From assembly GCA_036897485.1 (NCBI GenBank), contig JAYMTF010001110.1, positions 1 through 26,272 of the forward strand: a DNA stretch of 26,272 bases, in the 5' to 3' direction. This DNA is from Pelargonium nanum. Taxonomy: Eukaryota; Streptophyta; Magnoliopsida; Geraniales; Geraniaceae. A program made the translations under genes and the position numbers. This document shows, one piece after another, positions 8,605 through 17,944 of the stretch (the first letter of the stretch is position 1; each line of letters begins with the position of its first letter). The notes beneath the pieces were generated by a model. The model worked only from the letters and a program-made list of their open reading frames with translations, searched no databases and was not told where the DNA came from.

Positions 8605-10996
8605 ATGGGAGATGTACTGACTGATGAACAGGTCATGGAGTTCCGGGAAGCTTTTCGGCTATTTGACAAGGACGGAGATGGTATATTTTTTCTCGATACT
8701 CAATTTTATCGTAAATGAATTACAGCTCTGGACTTGGTTTTATGTCTAATTTTGAATTAGTTAGTTGTAAATACACAAATCACCAAATCTATGCTTTTGA
8801 GTTTCCAAGCTGATCATGAGAATTTTGTTTCTTGAGAAAGTTAATATCGTCACACTAAACTGTTCCAAATCAATATGTTCATGTAAGGTAGCGTTTGGAT
8901 TAAAAGATGGAAATGAGAATCAAGAATGGGAATGGATAATGATAATCTCACTCCCATTTCAGTTTGGTTCGCATGCCGGACAAAATTTATAATCCAAATG
9001 CTACCTAAATCTGATATTATCTTTAATTCTTGATTCTCTCTTTTTGCCCTATTTTTTTTTTGTAACATATGTGATGTTGTAATTTGATTTTTCTTTGAGA
9101 TTGAGAGACCATGTAATGATCAAGAAACAGTCGCATCAGCGTATTTCTGGGGTTAAATATTTTATTTGTGAGATAAACTATCAAAAGTGCATGAACTATC
9201 AAGACCTGACCAATTTGGTCGCTCTATAAATTATACACCAAAATGGCTCTCCAACTACTGAATGCAGACGAAAATAGTCCCCGATGCTACAATTGTCAGC
9301 AAAACTGATAGAAAAACTAACAGAAGTTAACATGAGAAGCCATTTTGGTCGGTTTTCAATAGCAGCGGGACCGTTTTTGGTACAAAATTAAGTGACTATT
9401 ATGGTAGTTAAGTGACTATTATGGTAGTGTTCCCTTTTTATGCAGATCATCAAAACCAACAACTTGATAGTTTTTCTACTAAAACCCGTCGTTTTTAGTT
9501 TTTACCCATCATATGACGGATTTGATGCTAAATAAGTTTCCGATTTGCAGGATGCATAACCATTGAAGAACTGAACACTGCCTTAAGGTCATTGGATCAG
9601 CATCCTACAGAAGAGGAATTAGAGAGCATGATGAGAGAGGTTGATGTCGACGGCAACGGGACCATAGAATTTGGGGAGTTTTTGATTCTCATGGCAAGAA
9701 AAATGAAGGTACAGTGTTTCTATAGTCAATCAAATTTGTCCAATATTAAGGTACAGAGTGAAAAAAGGGTTAGTTGAATGATGAGGAATGTACATGTGTT
9801 TGGGTCATAGGAAAGTGAAGCTGAAGAGGAACTGAGAGAAGCTTTCAAAGTCTTTGACAAAGATGAAGATGGTTACATATCACCTAATGAGGTTTGTATT
9901 TTTCTTGGGTTTTGATTATTCTTGCAAGTAATTACATTCTATGAACTCATTAATGGAGAAGAAATTGTGGGTGGAAAAGTCTATCTTGTGGAAAGTTGTG
10001 GACTAGTTTTTGGACCCTTTTGCCTTTCATCTTTTATAATACATACATAAATGTCCCTACCTAGTAACATGTCTGACATAGAGCTGACAATTCAGGTTTC
10101 GGGTTAGATAAGACTTAACCCGAACATGAAGGGGTGCATGAACGTGTGGGTTTGCTGACCCGACCCAAAATTGATCGGGTCACGGTTTTAGTTTGACATC
10201 ACTGTCAAAGTAGGGTTTATGCTGGACTTGAGCCTAAACAGGCCAGGCCAGAGAGCCCACATGGTTATTGGGTCATCATTTAGCGGCACGAGTCCTTTGT
10301 AACCGGGCCGGACCAATTATGGCCATGGGCCGCGCATATTTTGCAAGCTCTAGCTAACAAAATGGTCGGTTGTAAACGGGTTGGACCGGAAAAACCCTCA
10401 CATTAATATTTGGGGGCCTTATGGCCTGGGGCTGGTATTATTGGGTCAGGTCAGTGATGGTTCTCGAGCCGCAACCCATTTTGTCAGCTCCCGTTGTATC
10501 ATTTATCAAAGCAATGGAACTTGTAAAACCCGGGGAAATTCGGGCTTAGCACAATCAAAACTAGTAGTTTTATCTTTCAAATGTCATGTCATCCCCGACT
10601 TTGTCCGTCCATTGGACAGATCGAATTAGTAGTCCGGTCAACAAACCGGTTCAACTTCTGATCTGATTTTTAAAACATAGACCAACAAGGAGACCTAGTT
10701 TGTTCAACTTTCAAGGTCAACCAAAGTTGATGCCTTTAAATTTTGGGCATCCACAACATTCCAACAATATTCAACTTTGAATAAATTCATGTATTATTCA
10801 GATTTTAATTTAATGTATAATTTTTTTATTATTTTGCATGGAATTGTAGCTGAGGCATGTGATGAACACATTAGGGGAGAAGCTGACAGATGAAGAGCTA
10901 GAGCAAATGGTGAGAGAAGCTGATAGTGATGGAGATGGTCAAATCAATTATGATGAATTTGTGAGAATGATGCTTGCATCTTCCAATTTTGATTGA
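8605..10996 (+). CDS. CML11: Calmodulin-like protein, CML8/CML11 type (four exons)
   Basis: Exons are 8605..8680, 9551..9708, 9811..9891 and 10850..10996, all with GT-AG borders and phases that join to 153 codons. Four EF-hand loops are intact: residues 21-32 (DKDGDGCITIEE), 57-68 ([12 protein letters not shown]), 94-105 ([12 protein letters not shown]) and 130-141 ([12 protein letters not shown]). Each has the acidic position 1 and glutamate 12 needed for calcium binding. The protein is a little longer than calmodulin (149 aa), with a short ASSNFD tail. C27 in loop 1, the SLDQ.PTE linker and the ES.AEEEL central helix point to the CML8/CML11 clade rather than canonical calmodulin. Intron 1 splits the glycine codon of the first loop, the position usual in plant calmodulin genes. 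It should act as a cytosolic or nuclear calcium sensor. CML8 of Arabidopsis has been linked to bacterial immunity. CML8 versus CML11 is not resolved. Confidence 0.93.
8887..9005. mobile_element. Tourist-like (PIF/Harbinger) MITE in CML intron 1
   Basis: A 119-bp element with 16-bp terminal inverted repeats, GGTAGCGTTTGGATTA at 8887-8902 and TAATCCAAATGCTACC at 8990-9005 (15 of 16 paired). It is flanked by the 3-bp duplication TAA (8884-8886 and 9006-9008). Size, TIR style and TAA duplication match Tourist-like MITEs. It has no coding capacity. Confidence 0.8.
9149..9487. repeat. Possible non-autonomous insert in CML intron 1
   Basis: The block starts GGGGTTAAATA and ends AAAACCC, with AACTATCAA near the left end and its complement TTGATAGTT near the right end. 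Composition differs from the intron around it. It contains a perfect 20-bp tandem doublet (TTAAGTGACTATTATGGTAG) at about 9388-9427. No convincing target-site duplication was found, so the class is uncertain. Confidence 0.35.
10079..10492. mobile_element. hAT-like non-autonomous TIR element in CML intron 3
   Basis: The left end TAGAGCTGACAA at 10079 pairs imperfectly with the right end TTGTCAGCTC at 10481-10490. The interior is relatively GC-rich, with many GGGT/ACCC-type words unlike the AT-rich intron. It is related to the element at 16097-16398. TAGAG.TG.CAA termini are typical of a common hAT-derived family in dicots. The 8-bp target duplication is too decayed to prove. An internal alternative right end, TTGCAAGCTCTA, lies at 10341-10352. 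Confidence 0.55.
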
Positions 10997-11446
10997 TTTC
11001 CAACTTTAATAGCATTGGCAATGCACAACATTTTGTGGGTTTTACCTTGTCCCAATAAACGATCGGGCACGATAGGACTGACGAGAAGTTGTTTGATATG
11101 AACGTCTTTCTAAATTAAATACTATCGGGTAAATGATCTGTGTATATCGAAATTTATTAATAAATTGTTGAACACGTTGTTGGGCTCATATTTGTCTTTT
11201 CCACTGTGGCCAAAAATAGCAATTGAATCTAAAATGAGAGTTTGGTTGATCTTGTTTTGATTTTATTTTTTAAAATTGTATTTGATGATTGATTCTCATT
11301 CCATTTACATGAATACTTTGACTTGTCCATTATCATCCAAACATGTGGTGTGTAATTTTCCATGGCTTAAAAAGAGTTAGAAGGTCAAATCCATTGGATA
11401 ACATGTAATGATTTCATCGGTTAAATGAATTGTTCAACGATGTAGT
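10997..11446. other. CML 3' flank, no gene seen
   Basis: The first part is presumably the CML 3' UTR. The rest is AT-rich, with no coding frame or RNA gene. A weak inverted pair around 11237-11343 was not convincing. Confidence 0.5.
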
Positions 11447-11656
11447 TAAAGTTGGCAGTTCGTGTCTCAACACGCAACACGACACGACACAAAATAAACG
11501 TGTTTAGGTTCTCCAATTTTGTAATAGTGTAGTGTTCGTGTTAAATATTAGAAACACGCACGATTCACCCAACATGCAAAACCGTTTTAGGTCGTGTCGT
11601 GTCAGGTTGACTCATTTATTTAAACATATCACACACGACCCTTTATGTATTGCCAA
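11447..11656. mobile_element. hAT-like element remnant rich in CGTGTCGTGTC words
   Basis: It begins TAAAGTTGGCAGTTCGTGTC and ends near TATTGCCAA at 11649-11656. The interior is packed with ACACGAC/GTCGTGT words, a composition seen in a widespread dicot hAT-derived repeat. Only TTGGCA/TGCCAA of the termini pair clearly, so boundaries are approximate. Confidence 0.45.
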
Positions 11657-11688
11657 AAGAAATTAAATAAAAAATTTGGTTTAATAAA

Positions 11689-11765
11689 CCTTTATTTTGA
11701 CAAAAAGCCTCAAATTGTTGAAGAATCCTTTATTTGGACAAAAAGACCTAAAATTGTAGAAGAAT
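11689..11765 (+). repeat. Two-copy tandem duplication, 38-39 bp
   Basis: Copy 1 (11689-11726) and copy 2 (11727-11765) share CCTTTATTT, GACAAAAAG, AAATTGT and GAAGAAT with a few changes. No function is evident. Confidence 0.75.
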
Positions 11766-12129
11766 CAAACTAGTACAAATGTACAATGATCCAATCATTC
11801 CCAATTTTAATCATTGGTAAATTTCACCACTCAATTATTCACTCTCACAATTTCACAACAAAAACAAATGAAACATCCCTTTCCTCTCTGCCTCCCCATC
11901 ACCACTTTCATGTTTATCAATTAGTACTTGTTGCTTCACTTTTTCAACCAAATTGTTCAATTTCAGCTATCCAAGAACCAATAGTGCAATAAGACCCCAT
12001 AAGAGATTGGGAATGCAAGTTGTGTGTGAAATTGAACCCTTCAATAACAAGGAAGTCAAAACTCAAAAGAATATTTTCTCTTTTTAACCATTAGGTGTTT
12101 TGGAGCGGATCCGTGATCAATACAACAGA

Positions 12130-12556
12130 CATTTTAAAGTCATTTCTTATAAACTCTTTTTACTAAGTTTTAGCACAAAAAGGACATGCAATCAACAATG
12201 CACTTTTATGTCATTGCATAGGACTACAAGGATGTCAAAAGAATTCTAACCAAGTTTTAACACACTTGTAGCCATCACGGGAGGCATTTAAGTCATTTCT
12301 CATACGGTCAAAACGACTACAAGGGTAACAAAACTCTTATAACCAAATTTTAACACTGAGCGGAACCACCGTCGATACACAGGACACTTTTAAGTAATTT
12401 CCAACAACAGTAAAGGACGACAAAACTCTTCTTATCAAGTTTGAACATAGCTGCAATTAACATAAGAAACACATTTTACGCCATTCTTCTTTCGAACAGG
12501 AAGGACCATAAGTGTAATAAAGCTCCTCCTACCCCGTCTTAACACCATTACAATTT
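12130..12556 (+). repeat. Five-copy degenerate tandem array (about 70-100 bp unit)
   Basis: Unit starts are near 12130, 12201, 12284, 12385 and 12472. Each has a CATTTTAAGTCATTTC-like head, a GACTACAAGGGTAACAAAACTC-type middle, and a tail like ACCAAGTTTTAACAC. Copies are strongly diverged and spacing varies (71-101 bp), so this is an old minisatellite-like expansion. It lies 0.9-1.3 kb upstream of the LRR gene and has no coding frame. Confidence 0.6.
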
Positions 12557-13020
12557 TTGAAATTTGAACTCTACAAATCAGTGTGTAAACTAGAACAGCT
12601 TTCTACTAGTTAATCCATGAGCTTAATTATAAACTCAATGAAATTTACATAAAATAGCCACTCTAGTGAATAGCTGAAACCCAATGAAGGGTTGTGGCTT
12701 GTAGCCACTCCCAAACACAGACAAACAATCTGCAAAAAGCATTGCTGGTTTTTGTGTAGGATCAAGAGCCCTACACTTAGATAAGAGTCATGTCCCATCA
12801 TGTTTCAACACCAAAAACCACTGTTTTAACCACCAATTTTTATAGTTTTTTTTTGGGTTTTGACCCTTTTTGTGAAATTGTTTTTCCACTAATAGCAACT
12901 GTTTTTTTCCCCTCACAGCCTCCAAGTTTTCCATGCTTAGTTACAGAGGGGACAACTTTAAGTTTCTGTGCAGCCTTAAGCTCACACACTGACACTGCCC
13001 TGAGTTTGACAGATATTCCT
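12557..13020. other. Upstream region of the LRR protein gene
   Basis: No gene is supported. An ATG frame at 12790-13239 runs into the leader repeats and is low in complexity, so I treat it as chance or as a long upstream frame. A TTTATAG motif at about 12840 is a weak TATA candidate. Confidence 0.4.
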
Positions 13021-13027
13021 TTCACTT

Positions 13028-13420
13028 CACTTCCATTTGCCATGAAAAAAAATTTCTTGAGCAAAGAGAAATCTCAGAAAAGCACAAATCTTTGTTGTTT
13101 TTGGGCAATTCTGAACCAGACCCACATTTCACATTTTCACAAATTCAAAGAAAGCACAATTTTTTGTTGTTTTTGGGCAGTTTTGAACCAAACCCACATC
13201 TCCCATTTTCACAATTTCACTTCCAAGTTTTGTCTTTGAGGGTGGGTTTTTCTTGAGCAAAGAGAAAGCACCAATCTTTGTTGTTTTTGCCTTTTGGGCA
13301 TTTTTGAGCCAAACCCACATCTCTCACATTTTCACAAATTCAGAGAAAGCACACACCTTTGTTGTTTTTGAGCAGTTAGAACCAAACCCACATTTCACAT
13401 TTTCCACAAATTCACTTCCC
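13028..13420 (+). repeat. Nested repeat in the leader/promoter of the LRR gene
   Basis: Four copies of a roughly 72-80 bp unit start near 13079, 13151, 13265 and 13346. Each reads AAAGCAC, then TTTGTTGTTTTTG, then AACCAAACCCACAT and CACATTTTCACAAATTCA. Copies 1-2 and copies 3-4 form two dimers (about 13028-13222 and 13217-13420), each introduced by CACTTCC and TTCTTGAGCAAAGAGAAA. So a duplicated monomer was duplicated again. The array ends about 20 bp before the start codon at 13442. Confidence 0.75.
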
Positions 13421-13441
13421 TCAGTTTGTTGCTGCTCAATC

Positions 13442-14857
13442 ATGGCTTCTTGTGTGTCTTTTTTGCTTGTTGGGTTTCTTGTTTTGGTAGCTGAAGTTGG
13501 TGGGGATGAGATGGAAGTGGAGGAGCTATTGGGGCTTTTTGAGGTAATGAGTTGTTTCTTGGAGGACCAGAGTTGGGCCCAAGATCACCCCCAGCCATGT
13601 ACTGACACTCCATGGCCTGGTCTTGAATGTGAGGTTGATCAGCAACAAGACCCTCCAATCTTTCATGTCACCAAGATTCATGTTGGTCCTGATGTGGTCT
13701 CTCCACCTTGCAAACCCTCAGCCAACCTCTCAGCCTCTCTCTCCAAGCTTCCTTTCCTCAAAACCCTCTCAGTTTTTGCCTGTTTTGCCTCACCAATCAC
13801 TCTCTCTCCATCTCTTTTTGCTTCTCTCTCTTCCTTGGAGCACCTGACCCTGAGTTCCAATCCAGGCCTATTTGGAACCATCCCTCCAAGTTTGGCTCAA
13901 ATTGGTGCCTTGAGGGTCCTGAGCTTGTCCCAAAACAGCCTCCAAGGACCAATCCCTAGTGAGCTTGGTGGGTTGGTGAACTTGGAGCAGCTTGACCTCA
14001 GCTACAACAACTTCACTGGCTCAGTCCCAACTCAGATTGGAGGGCTCAAAAAGCTCACCATTTTGGACCTCAGCAGCAACAATCTTGAAGGCCAAGTGCC
14101 CTCCAATTTGGGTCACCTTGAGCTCCTCCAAAAGGTTGATTTGAGCCACAACAGGTTTGCTCAAAAGCTGCCTCCAAGTTTGGGGCAGCTAAAGAGCTTG
14201 CTCTTGCTTGACCTCTCCAACAACCTCTTGCAAGGTCCAATCCCAGAGACCCTCTCAGGATTAGCCCAAATACAGTACTTTCTTGCTGACCACAACCCTA
14301 TAAACACCAACCTGCCTTTGTTTTTTGGGACACTCCACAAGCTCACAACACTGAGCTTCTCAAGCTGTGGGCTGGTTGGTCCAATACCCAATTCTCTGTC
14401 CCTCTTGAACAACCTCACAGCTCTGTCTCTTGACAACAACAGCCTCATTGGGACCATCCCTCCAAGCCTAGGGTGGCTTCAAAATCTTGGTCAGCTGAAT
14501 CTGAGCCACAACAGGCTTGAAGGTGAGGTGATGCTACCAGAAGAGTTTGTTCAAAGGCTTGGGAAGAGATTGGATGTGAGAGGGAACAATGGGTTGTGCA
14601 CCAGCAACAGCCTCTACAGCAAGAATGTGACTATGCTTCTTGAGACACATTCTTGTAAACAAGATCAAGAAGCTAATGACACAAAAGCTTGGCCTCAAGA
14701 TCAGCAGCAACAGCACCCAGGTGATGATGATGATTCCAAGAGAGCCAAGCCATCTTGGGGACAAGGAAATGCAAGTCCAAGCTCAAGAATTGGTCAATTT
14801 CTTGTTCAAGTTTCAGCTGTTTTAGCAATTTGTTTGTTTCTTGGGTCATCTTCTTGA
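13442..14857 (+). CDS. LRR receptor-like protein without kinase (PII-2/RLP29/TMM group)
   Basis: A 471-residue secreted LRR protein in one exon. The ATG at 13442 is chosen because the frame is open upstream to at least 13253 without an ATG, and because MASC starts a clear signal peptide (residues 1 to about 21). A Cys-pair N-cap (C53, C62) with PWPGLEC precedes roughly ten plant-type LRRs (about 105-370, L..L.LS.N.L.G.IP consensus). A C-terminal cap FVQRLGKRLDVRGN.GLC follows. The linker at 405-445 is low-complexity (QQQQ, DDDD). The last about 20 residues are hydrophobic with no cytosolic tail, after a small-residue GNASPSS stretch, which suggests a GPI anchor as in TMM-like proteins. Relatives include PII-2 (root endophyte response), RLP29 and TMM (stomatal co-receptor). 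It likely binds ligands or partner kinases at the plasma membrane; the ligand is unknown. Confidence 0.9.
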   Translation: MASCVSFLLVGFLVLVAEVGGDEMEVEELLGLFEVMSCFLEDQSWAQDHPQPCTDTPWPGLECEVDQQQDPPIFHVTKIHVGPDVVSPPCKPSANLSASLSKLPFLKTLSVFACFASPITLSPSLFASLSSLEHLTLSSNPGLFGTIPPSLAQIGALRVLSLSQNSLQGPIPSELGGLVNLEQLDLSYNNFTGSVPTQIGGLKKLTILDLSSNNLEGQVPSNLGHLELLQKVDLSHNRFAQKLPPSLGQLKSLLLLDLSNNLLQGPIPETLSGLAQIQYFLADHNPINTNLPLFFGTLHKLTTLSFSSCGLVGPIPNSLSLLNNLTALSLDNNSLIGTIPPSLGWLQNLGQLNLSHNRLEGEVMLPEEFVQRLGKRLDVRGNNGLCTSNSLYSKNVTMLLETHSCKQDQEANDTKAWPQDQQQQHPGDDDDSKRAKPSWGQGNASPSSRIGQFLVQVSAVLAICLFLGSSS

Positions 14858-16096
14858 TGCATAGAGTTTAAGTTCATGGAAATGTGCCAATTTTACAGTG
14901 TTTAAATTTGGTGTAAACATGGAAAGCTTTTGATTTGTTGGCCAATTTTGTTTGATAGAGAGATGAATTGTAGAGCTTTTAATTTCTAGTTTGAGCAACA
15001 AAAAATAGAAAGGTAAAAGGTGTTTTCATGATGGGAAATGAATAATAAATCATGATTTCAATTACAAATTTATTGTAGGTGATGATACATAATAAATTGG
15101 ACAAATGGAAAATTAACACGTCAGCACTTGAAGTGGAACCTACACAAAAAGAACGGAAACATAATGTGGTGTTACTCCAAGATTGGCGTACGGCCGTGGC
15201 CGAGGATGCATGGCCGTAGGTGGCTTAAAGCGTCTCCACGACCGTGTCTATATTTGATAATACGGACCGCAAGTCTAAATGTGTCGGGATAGAAATTGTA
15301 CATGTTTTTTATCAAATAATTTAGTGTCAATGCCAATGTTCCTCGACATTAAGTAAAATGAAATAGGTTCGATAAAATTTTGCAAAATAAGAAATGTGAA
15401 TTTTTTTACCCCGCTTGTTTTAAGCCCTCAACTCGAATTTTAGGTGTATTGCTAATAGAATTCTAAATTTGTGTTGGTAAAAAAAAATTCTAATTTGTGT
15501 GGGTTTGAATTTTTTTATAATCAAGTGACATTATAATTAATTGATTTATTTCAAGCTGAAAAAAAATCTTATAAGATATATTTTAAATTACTTGTTCATA
15601 AATGTGGCTTTGAATGCCGACATTTATTGGCATAATTTATTAAGCAGACTTTAAATTACTTATTCATTAAGAATACCATTTTTAGTTGTAAATTATTTGG
15701 ATTTAATTAAAGTCGAAATGCAAAGGACCACAATAATTATTACAAAATTTGAAGGAAAAAATCATATGTATACGAAATTTATCTTTTGTTTTACAAAGAA
15801 AAATAATATTTTTTTGTTTTCTAGATCTTATAACATCTAAATTATAAGATGGTAATTTTATTATTTTGTCAACACTTGCTCTAATAAAAAAATGTGAAAT
15901 TACAATTTACAACTTCAAACATTGTCCTAATATTTGGGTGGTTGTCATAAAAAATGGTCAAAAATTGGACAAATGTTAGGCAGCTCAACTGAAATGTGAA
16001 CCAATGAGATTGGCTTTTAAGGTATATAGCTTTCTTCTTGCTTTGCTTGTGTTTGTTTCCAACTTTAAATGCTTAACAACTTCAAAGGGCTTATGA
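14858..16096. other. LRR gene 3' flank and AT-rich intergenic DNA
   Basis: A likely polyadenylation region with AATAATAAAT lies near 15040. A short GC-rich island at 15180-15245 has an inverted pair TACGGCC/GGCCGTA (15189-15195 and 15212-15218). I see no gene. Confidence 0.5.
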
Positions 16097-16398
16097 TAGA
16101 GTTGGCAAATAAGTCAATAGATCAAATTCGGATTTGAACTCAAATAGGCCGTCTAGAAATGTATGTACGTTTGTTGGTTTATTTTTTGTTGAACTAGTTA
16201 AGTTGATATTATCAGACTAAGTTATAACAGTACGTGTGTTGCAGCATATTTTGCAAACAAAATAGGACACGGGCCAAATCGGATCAAGCCCATTCTAAAA
16301 ATATTTGCATGTTTATCAAACCATTTTTTCACAGTTTAAACTCAATATTATCGGGTCATATCAGTTATAGTCAGCGGGCCACTAATTTGTCAGCTCTC
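16097..16398. mobile_element. hAT-like non-autonomous element, second copy of the intron-3 family
   Basis: The left end TAGAGTTGGCAAAT at 16097-16110 pairs with the right end ATTTGTCAGCTCTC at about 16385-16398. Internal words GCATATTTTGCAA, ACGGGCC and TATTATCGGGTCA parallel those of the 10079-10492 element. It is about 300 bp, shorter than its relative, and has no coding capacity. The target duplication is not clear. Confidence 0.55.
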
Positions 16399-17176
16399 AT
16401 TACTATTGTTTTCATGACTAATGTTTCTTTTTCTCTTCAAACTACCCATTTTGTTTCAAATTTGTAATATTAGATTTTGTTTATGTTCCAATTTAGTTCT
16501 CATTCTATCCATATCGTTTCAATTTGGTCCAACAATTATTCAAATTTGCTTAAAATTGGTCCATTTTGTGCGATTTGCAGCTCGTTAAACATCGATGTTT
16601 GTATAGTTGAGAGACTAAATAGAACTATATTGATAGTACGATGATGGATTTATATGTTTGTGTGTGTATATTGGGGATTATTGATCATTTTTGTTCACTC
16701 CTAATAATATGCAACAACCATATGACCCAAGTGGATCCTATTTTGCCATTTTGCCACATTCCAACCAAATTCTTCACATGGTGATGGAATAATACACCAT
16801 TTATGGGGGTTGATGAGTTCAAATCACTCTTCTTGTTTTTAAGTCACAAGCCTATTTAAGCAAATATTAAGGGGAAAATAGAGAAACTTTTGGGTTGGGT
16901 AGGGTGGGCAATGAATATGGTTGAAAACTATTTTGTTTCCATTCACAATATTGGGTGTTAATTAATTTGAATTGAACTCAAGTAGCAACATAATGATGAT
17001 TGATACAACATCTACTAGAAATGATAGCCAAATAATGCTATCTTTGAAAAAATTTTAATTCTTCGAATTACAATCAAATGTCTAAAATTTAAAACTAAGC
17101 TACAAAAAAATCGTGTAACAAATATATATAGAAAAATAGGGACAGTAAAAAGCAAAAAAAATTACCAAAACATCTA
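16399..17176. other. AT-rich intergenic DNA, no gene seen
   Basis: No coding-like frame, RNA gene or defined repeat is supported. Confidence 0.5.
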
Positions 17177-17944
17177 TTAAACTACTTTAGGACGACGCCA
17201 ACCCATTATAGTATTAGCAATATCTTGATCTACGGTTGTTTTAGTTTCCGCACTATCCTCTCCTTTTAGAAGAAAAAATACTCGATCTCGAGGCTTTATT
17301 ATGAACATTGTTTGAATAGTAGTGATAACGCTTTTTTTTATCAAGTTATAATACATATGGTTCTTTTGGATCTCGAACTCGCATCATTTTAAGTTAGATT
17401 GATTTTACGTTAGTTGACTCATGCACTTAGTAATGAATTTGAGTAATTTTTACAAGGTAATTTCATTCTTTCGTTAATCTTGTAAGCTATAGATTTACCA
17501 TGAAGAAAATAAATATCAAGATCATGCATTTTACCTTCGATATGTTCTAAAGATTCATCGGTATAATTATATCAATTATGTTCAGTTTGAGTCGAGTAAA
17601 AAAATTGCTTAGAATACAAAACTTTTTCATCAGTCATTTTTGTAAAAACAAGTTTCTAACCCGAAATCTAATAAGTAGAGATCGATGTATCGACATAAGA
17701 ATTATTTGAAATTAGCTTGACCATAGACATGGACATTGACATGGAGATGGAGGTGTCAACTTGGTTGGCACTTGAAAGGACAATTTTGTCTCTAATTCCA
17801 TTGATCTTTATGGGATCTATTTGGGGTGGTTGTGGTATTTATTTCTCAATATCTGCAATCATAAACCTCAATGGTATCTTTCAATCTTTTCACTTTTGAT
17901 TGTTCATTTTGAAGTTTGGACCATACATCCATAAAATTTTGCTC
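17177..17944 (-). pseudogene. Decayed coding remnant of unknown origin
   Basis: Read on the minus strand, three neighbouring stretches look protein-coding. A charged, helical-looking frame runs 17944..17846. A second frame runs 17838..17419 for about 140 codons with only three in-frame stops, fewer than AT-rich DNA should give. A third, open for more than 50 codons, runs 17337..17177 and ends in TAA. Frames two and three are separated by a SINE-like insert and read as if they once joined. Residue composition is balanced, unlike random AT-rich frames. I do not recognise the family. A retroelement, an endogenous virus-derived segment or a lost host gene are all possible. It is clearly non-functional as it stands. 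Confidence 0.35.
17338..17424 (-). mobile_element. Short SINE-like insert within the decayed reading frame
   Basis: On the minus strand a box A-like segment (17424..17408, GCATGAGTCAACTAACG) is followed about 28 nt later by a box B-like GAGTTCGAGATCC (17380..17368). It ends in an A-run just before the reading frame resumes. The body is only about 87 bp and no clear target duplication is visible, so it may be truncated or a chance match. Confidence 0.3.

Noticed and set aside
11237-11343. Possible MITE (GAGTTTGGTTGAT ... ATCATCCAAAC)
   Set aside because: Terminal pairing is short and mismatched and no target duplication is visible.
12790-13239. 149-codon ATG frame on plus strand
   Set aside because: Its second half is translation of the leader repeats and the first half is low-complexity Ser/Thr/Phe; no known domain.
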